Source: Clostridia bacterium
GTDB lineage: Bacteria > Bacillota > Clostridia > TANB77 > CAG-508
Direction: 5' to 3'
Length of the DNA stretch: 56,909 nt
NCBI GenBank assembly: GCA_017404025.1
Contig: JAFRDD010000006.1
Span: 1 to 56,909, forward strand
A model generated the notes under the pieces. The model saw only the letters and a list, made by a program, of their open reading frames with translations. It did not search any database and was not told the origin of the DNA. Positions 34,513 to 43,613 of the stretch are shown piece by piece. The position numbers and the translations under genes are program-made. Positions within the stretch are counted from its first letter, which is position 1; each line of letters starts with the position of its first letter.

Positions 34513-36273
34513 ATGGATGAAGAACAAAAGCAAAAATTGTATGCATGGTTAGACAAGATAAAAGAAACTGATGAGAATAGAGAATTAATAGAAACTACTA
34601 GGCAAAACATTGCAGATGATGACATGATATCAATGTATGAAAATTTACAGAAACTTGAATCTATGAACTTAGAAGTTAAAGAAGAAACATTTGAAGAAAA
34701 AGCGCAAAGAGATGCAGAGAATAATTATGAAAATGAAGATGATTCAGAAGAAAATATAGATATATATCCAGACAAATTAGCAAGAGATGATTTAGAAAAA
34801 TTATTTATAGGATTATTATTAAATGAGCCAAAATCAATTGCAGTATATTATTTTACATATGAAGAATGTTATTTTGCAAATGAAAAATTATTAAATATAT
34901 ATAAAATGATATTATTTACAGATGCTGAGAAATATGCTCCAGAAGTTGCAAAAAGAAATTTCAATTTTGCAAGGGTTACAGAAGAGGCGAATAGATATAA
35001 GGATATTTTAACAGAAAATTATGCAAATTCAGAAGCAAATATGGAAGAAGTATATACAAAATTAAAAAAGATATTTGTATTAAGAAAAAATTATCTTGCA
35101 ATACCTGTAAAAAACATTCAAAAAGATATTGTAGAAATCTTGGATTATGAATTATATAATCAAATGTCAGTTGAAGAAGTTCAAAGTGCTGTAGACCAGG
35201 TAACTGCTACAGAAAAATTTAAAAGAGCTATTTTAAATCAAGGAATTACAGAATTTCTTTTAAATGGAGACAATACATTAACAAATGGTCTTAAATTGCC
35301 ATTTAAAATTTTATCTAGTGTATTTAAAGGAATAAGGCAAGGAGAAACTATGGCATTTGCAATGCCTTCAAATGCAGGAAAAAGTAGGTTTACAATGAAT
35401 CTAGCTGCATATGTTGCATTAATGCATAAAAAGAAAGTTCTTGTAATTTCAAACGAAATGTCAGAAGAAAAAATGAAATTATGTTTAATTACAACAATTT
35501 TAAATAATCCGGAAATTCAAAAATTACATGGGCAGAAACTTCATATATCAGAAGGAGAATTACTAGAATTTAAATTTAGGCCAGATGATGCAAAAAATGT
35601 AAAGGTTGATGAAGAAGGATATGTCGTAAGAGAAAAGAAAGAAACCCAAGCGCAACTTGCTAAAAGACTTGATGAAATTTCAACTGAATTTAAAATGACA
35701 AAAGCTGTAACAGATTGGTTTAATAAACAAGTAAAAAATTATATATATTTTATTAATATTACAGATCATACAAATGACGAATTAAAAAAAGTTATAATGA
35801 ATTATTATTATAAAGAAAAAGTTGAATATGTTTTTTATGATACATTAAAAACAGATATAGATAATATTGGAAATGGCGAAGAAATAAAAAGAACAGCAAC
35901 AATACTTGCTAATTTAGCACAAAATTTTAAAATGTATATAGGTTCTACTATTCAGCTTTCAGAAACAAAGACAGATCCAATAAACTTAGACATAAATGAT
36001 TTAGCAGTTAGTAGAACTGTTAAAGAAGTATTAGATACACTATGTTTATTTAAGCAAATACATAATGAAGATTTAGATAAATATGAATATTCATTAAATG
36101 AAGTTGATACAAAATTTTTTGATTTGGAAAGATCAAAAAATCCTGATGTAAGATATTATGCATGTGTAGTTGACAAAAATAGAGCTGGAAGTAAGCCTAA
36201 AGTAGTATTTAGACTAAATTTAGCTTATAATGAGTGGAATGAATTAGGGTATTTACGTTTAAAATCAAAATAA
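34513..36273 (+). CDS. DnaB-like RecA-fold ATPase
   Basis: The 586-residue protein has an acidic N-terminal region (about 1-90), a helical part, and a C-terminal RecA-type domain. That domain starts at LPFKILSSVFKGIRQGETMAFAMPSNAGKSRFTMNLAA, where the P-loop is MPSNAGKSR. KVLVISNEMSEE and VEYVFYDTLKTD fit helicase motifs 1a and Walker B, and STIQLSETK is a motif 3-like block. This is the DnaB C-terminal family used by replicative helicases and many phage or element ATPases. It is not the main chromosomal DnaB by its divergent sequence. Role unknown. Confidence 0.72.
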   Translation: MDEEQKQKLYAWLDKIKETDENRELIETTRQNIADDDMISMYENLQKLESMNLEVKEETFEEKAQRDAENNYENEDDSEENIDIYPDKLARDDLEKLFIGLLLNEPKSIAVYYFTYEECYFANEKLLNIYKMILFTDAEKYAPEVAKRNFNFARVTEEANRYKDILTENYANSEANMEEVYTKLKKIFVLRKNYLAIPVKNIQKDIVEILDYELYNQMSVEEVQSAVDQVTATEKFKRAILNQGITEFLLNGDNTLTNGLKLPFKILSSVFKGIRQGETMAFAMPSNAGKSRFTMNLAAYVALMHKKKVLVISNEMSEEKMKLCLITTILNNPEIQKLHGQKLHISEGELLEFKFRPDDAKNVKVDEEGYVVREKKETQAQLAKRLDEISTEFKMTKAVTDWFNKQVKNYIYFINITDHTNDELKKVIMNYYYKEKVEYVFYDTLKTDIDNIGNGEEIKRTATILANLAQNFKMYIGSTIQLSETKTDPINLDINDLAVSRTVKEVLDTLCLFKQIHNEDLDKYEYSLNEVDTKFFDLERSKNPDVRYYACVVDKNRAGSKPKVVFRLNLAYNEWNELGYLRLKSK

Positions 36274-36300
36274 ATTAAATTTTTAAGGAGGAAAAAAATT

Positions 36301-36981
36301 ATGAAGTATGAAATCGTAGGAAAGACAGTACCATCAGTTGAATTCACATTAAATAATGGTGAATCAATTTATTCACAAAATGGAGGAATGATTTGGCAAA
36401 CAGAAGGAATTAATATGGCTACAAATGCAAGAGGAGGAGTAATGAAAAGCTTAGGAAGAATGTTTTCAGGAGAGTCAATCTTTATGAATACATATTCTTC
36501 AACATATGATGGAGCTAAGGTGGCTTTTGCCATTACAACTCCAGGAGATATAATTCCGATAAATATGAGTGAAAATCCAGGAGGATTTTTCATTCAAAAA
36601 AGAGCTTTTTTATGTGCTGAACCAAATGTAGATGTAAATATAGCATTTACAAAAAGATTTTCTGCAGGACTTTTTGGAGGAGAAGGATTTATTCTTCAAA
36701 AAGCAACAGGTAATGGAATGTTATTCTTAGAAGTAGATGGAGATGCTATAGAAAAGACTTTAGCACCAGGAGAAGTTTTAAAAGTTGATACAGGAGATGT
36801 TGTTGGATTTGAAAGTACAGTATCTTATGAAATTGAAACTGTAAAAGGACTTGGAAATATCTTTTTAGGAGGGGAAGGACTATTTTTAACAAAACTAGTT
36901 GGACCTGGAAAAGTTATTTTACAAACACAAAACTTTGTTGATTTCTCAAGTAGAATACTTGCTATGATGCCAAAAAAATAA
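36301..36981 (+). CDS. AIM24/TIGR00266 family protein
   Basis: The 226-residue protein is a beta-rich member of the AIM24 family, with the characteristic repeats NARGGVMKSLGRMFSGES, FIQKRAFLCAEPNVDVNIAF, GLFGGEGFILQKATGNG and VKGLGNIFLGGEGLFLTKLVGPG. In bacteria the function is unknown; the fold is of the tryptophan-RNA-binding-attenuator-like type. The start follows AAGGAGG, and no signal peptide is present. Confidence 0.9.
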   Translation: MKYEIVGKTVPSVEFTLNNGESIYSQNGGMIWQTEGINMATNARGGVMKSLGRMFSGESIFMNTYSSTYDGAKVAFAITTPGDIIPINMSENPGGFFIQKRAFLCAEPNVDVNIAFTKRFSAGLFGGEGFILQKATGNGMLFLEVDGDAIEKTLAPGEVLKVDTGDVVGFESTVSYEIETVKGLGNIFLGGEGLFLTKLVGPGKVILQTQNFVDFSSRILAMMPKK

Positions 36982-37301
36982 ATAATGAATAAAAAAAGGT
37001 GAACCTAACTAGTTGTGAAGTGAACCCAAATTGTTAGACAAAAAAGTTTAACAAGGAGGGTTTATTTTTATGTCAAAATGTTCAAGAAAAATATAAGTCA
37101 AGTAGTTTGAATTTTTTAATACCAAGAAAATTAAAAAAGAAAATTAAAAAAGCTTTATGAATACAGAAAAAATTATATAGAAACATATATACATAAAGTA
37201 TCAAGAATGTTGGTTATAATAATTTTGGGTATTGAATTCTCTTGACTAATATAATAAAAAAATGATAATATAATAAAAAGTCAAATAAAAAGGAGAAAAA
37301 G
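36982..37301 (+). mobile_element. 320-base gene-free stretch, possible insertion-sequence end
   Basis: No intact gene is visible. GTGAAGTGAACCC followed by TTGTTAGACAAAAAAG, then AACAAGGAGGG and a short ATG frame (MSKCSRKI, stop) look like the left end of an IS3-type element with a ruined first reading frame. The rest is AT-rich debris and the leader of the next gene. The assignment is weak. Confidence 0.3.
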
Positions 37302-37976
37302 ATGAAAAGAACAAAATTGGATGATAGAGTATTACCAACATATTCAAAGGGAGAAGAAATATTTAATATGGTTTCTCACATAGTTGGAGCTTCTATTGGA
37401 ATAGCAACATTAGTTTTAGGAATTATAATTTCAGCAATACATCATAATGGGTATGGAATTGCATCATCAATAGTGTTTGGAATTACATTAATAGTATTGT
37501 ATACAATGTCAAGTATTTATCATGGTTTAAGTCCTAAGCTAAAGGCAAAAAAAGTATTTCAAATAATAGATCATTGTTCAATATTTTTACTTATAGCAGG
37601 AACATATACACCATTTTGCTTATGTACCATAAGAGAAGCTGAACCAGCAACTGGATGGATAATGTTTGGAATCGTATGGGGAATTGCTGCACTTGGAATC
37701 ACATTAAATGCAATAGATATAAAAAAATATAAAATATTTTCAATGATATGTTATTTAGTTATGGGATGGTGTATAATTGTTAAAATAAAATTAATTATAG
37801 ATTTATTAGGGATAGCAGGATTTATATTACTATTATCAGGAGGTATAGTTTATACAATAGGAGCAATACTGTATGGAGTGGGAAAAAAGAAAAAATGGAT
37901 GCATTCAATATTTCATATATTATGTGTAATCTCAACTGTTTTACAATTATTATGCATTTTATTGTATGTTTTATAA
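37302..37976 (+). CDS. Hemolysin III family membrane protein
   Basis: The 224-residue protein has seven predicted membrane helices. It shows EEIFNMVSHIVGA near the start, SSIYHGLSP in the third segment and KKKWMHSIFHILCV near the end, with the conserved His, Ser and Asp residues of the PAQR-like hemolysin III (YqfA) family. Its real role is unclear; PAQR-like hydrolase or lipid-related activity is proposed for the family. It ends just before a repeat unit. Confidence 0.88.
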   Translation: MKRTKLDDRVLPTYSKGEEIFNMVSHIVGASIGIATLVLGIIISAIHHNGYGIASSIVFGITLIVLYTMSSIYHGLSPKLKAKKVFQIIDHCSIFLLIAGTYTPFCLCTIREAEPATGWIMFGIVWGIAALGITLNAIDIKKYKIFSMICYLVMGWCIIVKIKLIIDLLGIAGFILLLSGGIVYTIGAILYGVGKKKKWMHSIFHILCVISTVLQLLCILLYVL

Positions 37977-37980
37977 AAAA

Positions 37981-38049
37981 TTTTCAAAAGGGACGGTCCT
38001 TTTTGAAAATTTTTTTTATTTTTTCAAGAGGGACGGTCCTTTTTGAAAA
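37981..38049 (+). repeat. GGGACGGTCC repeat units (copy 2, tandem pair)
   Basis: Two 29-base units at 37981 and 38021 are in direct orientation. Each is itself a near palindrome (TTTTCAAAAGGGAC against GTCCTTTTTGAAAA). In copies 1 and 3 the two units are inverted instead. It follows the hemolysin III gene and may terminate it. Confidence 0.75.
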
Positions 38050-38135
38050 AAATAAAAAATATTTATATTTTAAGGTTTTTTTAAGAAAAAAGAATTATCA
38101 TTAATATAAATAAAAAGGAAGAGAGGAAAAGAATT

Positions 38136-39533
38136 ATGAAAAGATTAAAAATTATTTTATTAACAATTTTTATTATAGGGGGCTATTTTATCAGTTATTC
38201 ATATGCAGAAAGTAGTACAACAAAAATAAATCTAAATGATAATGATATTATAGTAAATGGTGAAAAAATTTCTAATAACATTCAAGAAAATGTGTATGTG
38301 TCAACTAAAACAGACAATGGAGGTTCAAGTTCTGAAGCAAAAGAAGCTAATGTGGATATTTCAAATATTATTAATATTACAAAAGCTGGTACTTATGAAT
38401 TTTCTGGTACTTTAAATGATGGTCAAATTTCAATTAATGCAAATATTATAGAAGGTGAAGTGAAAATTATATTGAACAATGTCAATATTACTTGCAAAAG
38501 TGCCCCAGCAATTATGGTATATAGCAAAAGCATAGATAATGAAAAATGCAAAGTGATAATATCATCAGCTAAAAATACTAATAATACAATAACTGGAGGA
38601 AAATTGAAAGTAAGTGTAGAAGGATGGAAAGATCAAAATGAGCTTGTATACTATCTTGATAAAGGATATAGTGAAGAAAATGAATATTATGAAAGATATA
38701 AATATGATGGTGCAATAAGTTCTGATACATCATTAACATTTGAAGGAGAAGGTACAATAAATGTAATATCAACCAAAAAAGAAGGTATAGAAGTAAAGAT
38801 GAATTGTACGTTTAATAGTGGAATAGTAGATATTGAATCTTTAGATGATTGTGTAAATGCTTGTACAGATAAAAAAAGTGTGATTAGTATAAATGGAGGT
38901 ACATTTATTGCAAAAGTATCTAATGATGCAGAAGAAGGAGATGCAATAGATTCAAACGGATATTTATATGTTAATGGAGGAAGTGTATATGCTTATTCTC
39001 ATCCTGGATCTGATAACGGATTAGATTCAGATTTAGGAACATATATAAATGGTGGAACTGTATTTTCAGTAGGAGGTATGTACGAGGAGTTTCAAACTCA
39101 AAATAATACAACGTTTATTCAAATACAATTTTCAAAAGAAGTAAATGAAGGCGAAGACATAGTTATAGCAGATGAAAATGAAAATGCAATATTTGCGTAT
39201 AAAGCAGATAGAAAAATTTCAACAATTTGCTATAATTCTGATAAATTAGAAAGTGGAAAATCATATTATATATATACAGGAAAAGGTGTAACTGGGTCTA
39301 TTGATGATAACAATATTTATACAAATATAGAAAAATTAGATTTAAATTCTATGACAAAGCAAGAAAATTCTTCATTTGGAGTGATGGGAATGCAAGGAAT
39401 GTCAAGGAGTGGTTTTGAACAAAGAGAGCAAGGACAAAACAATTTTAATTATGCATTAATAGCTGTAGGATGTTTTGCAATTGCAGTAGTGCTAAGTGGT
39501 ATATGGATAATTGTAATAAAAAAACAAAAATAG
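38136..39533 (+). CDS. Cell-surface DUF4353-type protein with C-terminal membrane anchor
   Basis: The 465-residue protein has a signal peptide (about 1-25) and a beta-helix-like body. The text is typical of DUF4353 carbohydrate-binding-domain proteins: INITKAGTYEFSGTLNDGQI, KIILNNVNITC, GIVDIESLDDCVNA and DAIDSNGYLYVNGG. A C-terminal membrane helix (about 437-461) and a KKQK tail anchor it. The family is common on gut Firmicutes and has no proven ligand. It starts behind GAAGAGAGG and converges with the pseudouridine synthase gene. Confidence 0.8.
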   Translation: MKRLKIILLTIFIIGGYFISYSYAESSTTKINLNDNDIIVNGEKISNNIQENVYVSTKTDNGGSSSEAKEANVDISNIINITKAGTYEFSGTLNDGQISINANIIEGEVKIILNNVNITCKSAPAIMVYSKSIDNEKCKVIISSAKNTNNTITGGKLKVSVEGWKDQNELVYYLDKGYSEENEYYERYKYDGAISSDTSLTFEGEGTINVISTKKEGIEVKMNCTFNSGIVDIESLDDCVNACTDKKSVISINGGTFIAKVSNDAEEGDAIDSNGYLYVNGGSVYAYSHPGSDNGLDSDLGTYINGGTVFSVGGMYEEFQTQNNTTFIQIQFSKEVNEGEDIVIADENENAIFAYKADRKISTICYNSDKLESGKSYYIYTGKGVTGSIDDNNIYTNIEKLDLNSMTKQENSSFGVMGMQGMSRSGFEQREQGQNNFNYALIAVGCFAIAVVLSGIWIIVIKKQK

Positions 39534-39539
39534 AATAAT

Positions 39540-39577
39540 AAAGAAATACAATGCTACATTTTGCATTGTATTTCTTT
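39540..39577 (+). terminator. Bidirectional terminator
   Basis: AAGAAATACAATGC pairs with GCATTGTATTTCTT around an 8-base loop between two convergent genes. On the minus strand it includes the real stop of the pseudouridine synthase. Confidence 0.8.
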
Positions 39578-40412
39578 TCCATTTAAATAGTCTAACAATC
39601 CGCTATAACTAATAAAATTAAATTTAATTTTATAGCTACAAAGAACTTGAGATTTTTTAGAAAATTTTTTATTTATTTCATTTTTTCCGTATTTTCCGAT
39701 CTCCAATAATAGGGTAACCGATATGAGCTAAGTGAGCTCTAATTTGGTGAGTTTTACCTGTTTCAATTTCTACGTCCAAAAGGCAAGTATTATCTTTTTT
39801 TGGCTCTATAATAGTATAAGAAGTAACAATTTTTTGATAACCTTTTTTGAATTCATCTGAAATGTATACTTTGGATTTCTTTGAATCTTTAAATAAATAG
39901 CTTTCGATTCTTCGATGTTGCTTTTTTGGAATACCATATACTAAAGCCAAATAATGTTTTTCTATTTCATGATTCCTAAATTTTGTAAGCATAATATTTA
40001 AAACTTCTTCTGATTTTGCAAAAATAATTAAACCAGTTGTATTTCGATCTAATCTATGGCAAGGCATTGGTTGTAAATTATTTTGTGCATATTTTTTATG
40101 GATTATTGATGTTAAGCTATTTTCTCCTGTTGTCTCGATATTTTTTGGCTTATTTATGATTAAAATATTATCATCTTCATATATAATATCTAAATTAAAA
40201 GAAGAAGTTAATAATTCATCTGAAATATATACTAAAATTTCATCATTAAAAAAGATGGTAACATTATCATTCACGCGTTTACCATTTATTTTAATATCCT
40301 TTTTTCTTAAAGTTTTGTAAAGCAAATTTTGTGAGATATTAGGAATATTATCTAATAAAAATGTATTTAATTTTTTTCCATTATATTTTTCATTTACAAT
40401 TAACTTTTTCAT
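39554..40412 (-). CDS. RluA-family 23S rRNA pseudouridine synthase, CGG frameshift near the C-terminus
   Basis: The N-terminus is S4-like (LLYKTLRKKDIKINGKRV). The catalytic block PCHRLDRNTTGLIIFAK holds the conserved Asp, and TGKTHQIRAHLAHIGYPIIGD is typical of RluA/RluD enzymes. The zero frame stops six codons after CGG (minus strand, 39698-39696). Skipping that C gives GDGKYGKNEINKKF and 47 conserved C-terminal residues to a TAG at 39554. The joined length is 285 residues, as expected. Which rRNA uridine is modified cannot be told. Confidence 0.88.
39696..39698 (-). other. CGG +1 frameshift site in the RluA-family gene (site 6, minus strand)
   Basis: Read on the minus strand, the context is GAT CGG AAA in the zero frame and GAT (C) GGA AAA TAC GGA after the skip. 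The restored Gly239 belongs to the conserved IGDGKYGK block of the family. The skipped base is the complement of G39698. Confidence 0.85.
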
Positions 40413-40441
40413 ATTTTTATTATAATGTATATAGAAAAAAA

Positions 40442-40520
40442 AATCAATAGATTTTCAACAGGGACGGTCCTTTTTGAAAATCTATTGATTTTTTCAAAAA
40501 GGACCGTCCCTGTTGAAAAA
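40442..40520 (+). repeat. GGGACGGTCC inverted repeat (copy 3)
   Basis: Two units face each other, CAACAGGGACGGTCC and GGACCGTCCCTGTTG, around AATCTATTGATTTT. An inner palindrome also links AATCAATAGATTTTC with GAAAATCTATTGATT. It lies between two minus-strand genes and is likely the terminator of the sortase gene. Confidence 0.8.
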
Positions 40521-40521
40521 A

Positions 40522-41346
40522 TTATTTGGCTAAAATAATAAGTCTATCTATATCATTATCTGTACATGTAGATAAAGCAATTTCAGCTTTGTCAGTTGTG
40601 TTTTTATTTAAATAACTTAAGTCGGTTTCATCTGTAATAAATTTTTCATAAATTGTATACTGAACTTGTTTTCCATCTGTTGTAGTTACATAAATAGAAT
40701 CACCAATTTGTAAATTTTTGTTATTTGAAAACAATTTACCATTGCAATAATTATGACCAACTATTAAGGTAGTGCCATGTATATTTAGTGCCCCTGTTGA
40801 ATATAAGCAACATACAGCTGTTTCCATACCTGAAACGGTTACACTTTTTAAAATTGGTAAATTTATTCCAGTTTTTGGTATGTATATTGTTCCCATTGAA
40901 TCTGTATTTGATGTGATTTTAGTATCTTCAATTGTGCTAGATTCTATTTTTGTATCTTCTTCAGAATCATCATTATCATATGATTGAAATTCTTTATCTG
41001 ATATTTGATTAATCTGTGTAATTTCTGGTTTTGATGATTTTAGTTCTGATGAATATCTACTTGTTGTAGTAAGCTGTTTTTCATCTTCTAAAGTTTCAAT
41101 TATTTCATTTTCATTTGTATATTGTAATTCACTTTGTTCTTGACTTTCACAAGAAGAAAGAACTTTTGGAGAGATTATAACTTCTATAAATTCATTGTTG
41201 GTACTTAAAAATGTTTTTTCTTCTATCTTTGCTATCGGTGCGTAATATTTATCATTTGTGAAAAATTTTGTTGCAACATATATAATTACAATTATTAATA
41301 AAGAAAAAGTAAAAATGAATGTTGCAAGTCTCATTTTTTTTGACAT
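40522..41346 (-). CDS. Second sortase
   Basis: The 274-residue protein has an N-terminal membrane anchor (about 8-27) and a long Ser/Glu-rich linker (about 45-150). The sortase domain follows, with GTIYIPKTGINLPI, catalytic His in TLIVGHNYCNG, Cys in IALSTCTDND and Arg in DRLIILAK at the very end. Compared with the enzyme at 2975 it has a longer stalk and no neighbouring LPxTG gene, so its substrates must be encoded elsewhere. The sortase class is uncertain. Confidence 0.85.
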   Translation of the reverse strand: MSKKMRLATFIFTFSLLIIVIIYVATKFFTNDKYYAPIAKIEEKTFLSTNNEFIEVIISPKVLSSCESQEQSELQYTNENEIIETLEDEKQLTTTSRYSSELKSSKPEITQINQISDKEFQSYDNDDSEEDTKIESSTIEDTKITSNTDSMGTIYIPKTGINLPILKSVTVSGMETAVCCLYSTGALNIHGTTLIVGHNYCNGKLFSNNKNLQIGDSIYVTTTDGKQVQYTIYEKFITDETDLSYLNKNTTDKAEIALSTCTDNDIDRLIILAK

Positions 41347-41422
41347 ATAAATTTTTCACTCCTTACAATAATTATGTACATAATTATATCACATTAATTG
41401 ACATAATGCAATGCTGAAAAAT

Positions 41423-41451
41423 TTGACATTTATACCAAATTATAGTATAAT
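41423..41451 (+). promoter_or_regulatory. Promoter of rnjA
   Basis: TTGACA, a 17-base spacer and TATAAT. The transcript would have a leader of about 170 bases. Confidence 0.8.
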
Positions 41452-41628
41452 ACTAACAGTTGTTGCCATGAGGGCAAAATATGAGATTTTATTATAAAAA
41501 CCAAAAGTATTATAAAAAAAGAAGAAAATGAGATAATTAAATATTAATTAGTTTGATACTTCAATAGTATTAAACTGTTTTGGGCGTTTTTAATAAAATG
41601 AGAATTTGAAAAGAAGAGAGGAGATAAA
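41452..41628 (+). promoter_or_regulatory. rnjA leader with hairpin
   Basis: The leader contains GTTGCCATGAGGGCAA near its 5' end. The hairpin AGTTTGATACT/AGTATTAAACT (41550-41576) is followed by GTTTTGGGCGTTTTT, which could act as a terminator or attenuator. RNase J genes often control their own mRNA, so autoregulation is possible. Confidence 0.45.
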
Positions 41629-43509
41629 ATGACAAAAGAGAATTTAAAACTAAATGAAAAAAAAGAATTTGTAAAAAGAAATACTAAAAAAGAAAGAGCT
41701 AAAGAAGGAGAGAAAAAAATTACTAAAAGGCCATATCAAAGAAGAAATGATAGAACAGAAAAAATCGATAAATCAAAAAAAATAGAGAGAAAAACAAATA
41801 AGGTTAATGAGGAAAAAGTAGATAAAAAGAATGAAAAAAAATCTATTTTTAAAGAATCAAAATTAAAAATTATTCCACTTGGTGGTTTACACGAAATAGG
41901 AAAAAATATTACAGCTTTTGAATATGAAGAAGAGATTATAGTAGTAGACTGTGGGTTATCATTTCCAGAGGATGATATGCTTGGAATTGATTTAGTAATT
42001 CCGGATATAACATATTTAGAAAAAAATAAAGAAAAATTAAAAGGTTTAATTATAACACATGGACATGAAGATCATATAGGGGGAATCCCATATTTTTTAA
42101 AGCAAATTAATACACCAATATATGCAACCAAACTAACTATTGGACTAATAAAAAACAAACTAGAAGAACATAAATTATTAAAAAGTACTAAATTAGTTGA
42201 AGTAATGCAAGGTGAAACAATCCAACTTGGAAAATTTAAAGTGGAATTTATAAGAAGTTCACACAGTATTCCAGATTCTGTAATGTTTGCAATTACAACT
42301 CCAGCAGGAACCGTACTACACACAGGAGATTTTAAAGTTGATTATACACCTATTGATGGTGAAATAATGGATTTTGGAAGAATAGCAGAACTTGGAAATC
42401 AAGGAATCTTAGCATTAATGGCTGATAGTACAAATGCCGAAAGAAAAGGATTTACAATGTCAGAACGTTCTGTAGGAGAAGTTTTTGATAAATTATTTTT
42501 ACATTGTACGAAAAGAATAGTTGTTGCAACGTTTGCATCAAATGTTCATAGAGTTCAACAAATAGTAAACGCTGCAGTGGAAAATAATAGAAAAATTGCT
42601 GTTTGTGGTAGAAGTATGATAAATATGATAAACACTGCAAAAGATTTAGGATATATTGATTGCCCAGAAAATTTATTTATAGATATAGATTTAATAAATA
42701 AATATCCTGATGACAGATTAGTAATAATAACAACAGGAAGCCAAGGAGAAACAATGTCTGCATTAACAAGAATGGCTGCAGGGGAACATAGAAAAGTAAA
42801 AATAACACCAAATGATTTAGTTATAATATCTGCTACGCCAATACCTGGAAATGAAAAATATGTATCAAAAGTAATAGATGATTTGATGCAAATTGGAGCA
42901 GAGGTTGTATATAGTGCACTACAAGATGTTCATGTTTCAGGACACGCTTGTCAAGAAGAACAAAAGTTGATAATAGCATTAGCAAAACCAAAATATTTCT
43001 TGCCAGTTCATGGTGAATATAGGCAATTAAGAGCGCATAGCGAAACAGCTCAAAGTATGGGGATAAGCAAGGATAACATATTTATGCTATCAAATGGAAA
43101 TGTATTAGAATTATCACAAAATAGTGCAGAGATAACAGGAACAGTACCAAATGGAAGAATTTTAGTAGATGGATTAGGTGTTGGAGATGTTGGAAATATT
43201 GTCTTAAGAGATAGACAACATTTATCACAAGACGGGTTAATTATAATAGTACTAACAATGGATTCTTCTACAGGAGAAGTTGTTGCAGGACCAGATGTTA
43301 TATCAAGAGGATTTGTTTATGTAAGAGAATCTGAAAATTTAATGGATGAAGTAAAAAATGTAGTAAGAAGCGAAATAAAAAAATGTGAAGAGCAGGGAAT
43401 ACGAGATTGGTCAACAATAAAATCAACAACAAAAGAAAATTTAAGAGATTACATTTTTGCTAAAACCAAAAGAAATCCTATGATAATACCAATTATTATG
43501 GAAATATAG
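41629..43509 (+). CDS. rnjA: Ribonuclease J
   Basis: 5'-3' exonuclease and endonuclease of mRNA decay and rRNA maturation. The 626-residue protein has an unusual N-terminal extension of about 80 residues, very rich in Lys, Arg and Glu. Next come the metallo-beta-lactamase domain with LGGLHEIGKN and the zinc motif HGHEDH (144-149), the beta-CASP region (STNAERKGFTMSE, TTGSQGE) and the C-terminal domain ending IIPIIMEI. Length beyond the extension is normal. The start follows GAGAGGAGA. A terminator and the prophage integrase follow. Confidence 0.93.
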   Translation: MTKENLKLNEKKEFVKRNTKKERAKEGEKKITKRPYQRRNDRTEKIDKSKKIERKTNKVNEEKVDKKNEKKSIFKESKLKIIPLGGLHEIGKNITAFEYEEEIIVVDCGLSFPEDDMLGIDLVIPDITYLEKNKEKLKGLIITHGHEDHIGGIPYFLKQINTPIYATKLTIGLIKNKLEEHKLLKSTKLVEVMQGETIQLGKFKVEFIRSSHSIPDSVMFAITTPAGTVLHTGDFKVDYTPIDGEIMDFGRIAELGNQGILALMADSTNAERKGFTMSERSVGEVFDKLFLHCTKRIVVATFASNVHRVQQIVNAAVENNRKIAVCGRSMINMINTAKDLGYIDCPENLFIDIDLINKYPDDRLVIITTGSQGETMSALTRMAAGEHRKVKITPNDLVIISATPIPGNEKYVSKVIDDLMQIGAEVVYSALQDVHVSGHACQEEQKLIIALAKPKYFLPVHGEYRQLRAHSETAQSMGISKDNIFMLSNGNVLELSQNSAEITGTVPNGRILVDGLGVGDVGNIVLRDRQHLSQDGLIIIVLTMDSSTGEVVAGPDVISRGFVYVRESENLMDEVKNVVRSEIKKCEEQGIRDWSTIKSTTKENLRDYIFAKTKRNPMIIPIIMEI

Positions 43510-43521
43510 TAGAAATGCAGT

Positions 43522-43552
43522 AGTACCAAACTTTTAACAGCTTGGTACTTTT
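43522..43552 (+). terminator. Intrinsic terminator of rnjA
   Basis: AGTACCAA pairs with TTGGTACT, followed by TTTGTTTG. Confidence 0.72.
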
Positions 43553-43613
43553 GTTTGTTGATATTTTGTTGATAACGCACGAGGTCGGAGCAGGTTTTTG
43601 TACCTGTTTTTTG
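43553..43613 (+). other. Probable prophage left attachment region
   Basis: This short segment lies between the host rnjA terminator and the integrase stop. It contains AGCAGGT/ACCTGT, a hairpin followed by TTTTTT, which could be a displaced host terminator or part of the att core. The right end of the prophage is outside the window, so the core cannot be defined. Confidence 0.35.

Noticed and set aside
43574..43590. GTCGGAG before the integrase as a ninth CGG site
   Set aside because: It lies in a non-coding segment and no reading frame crosses it.
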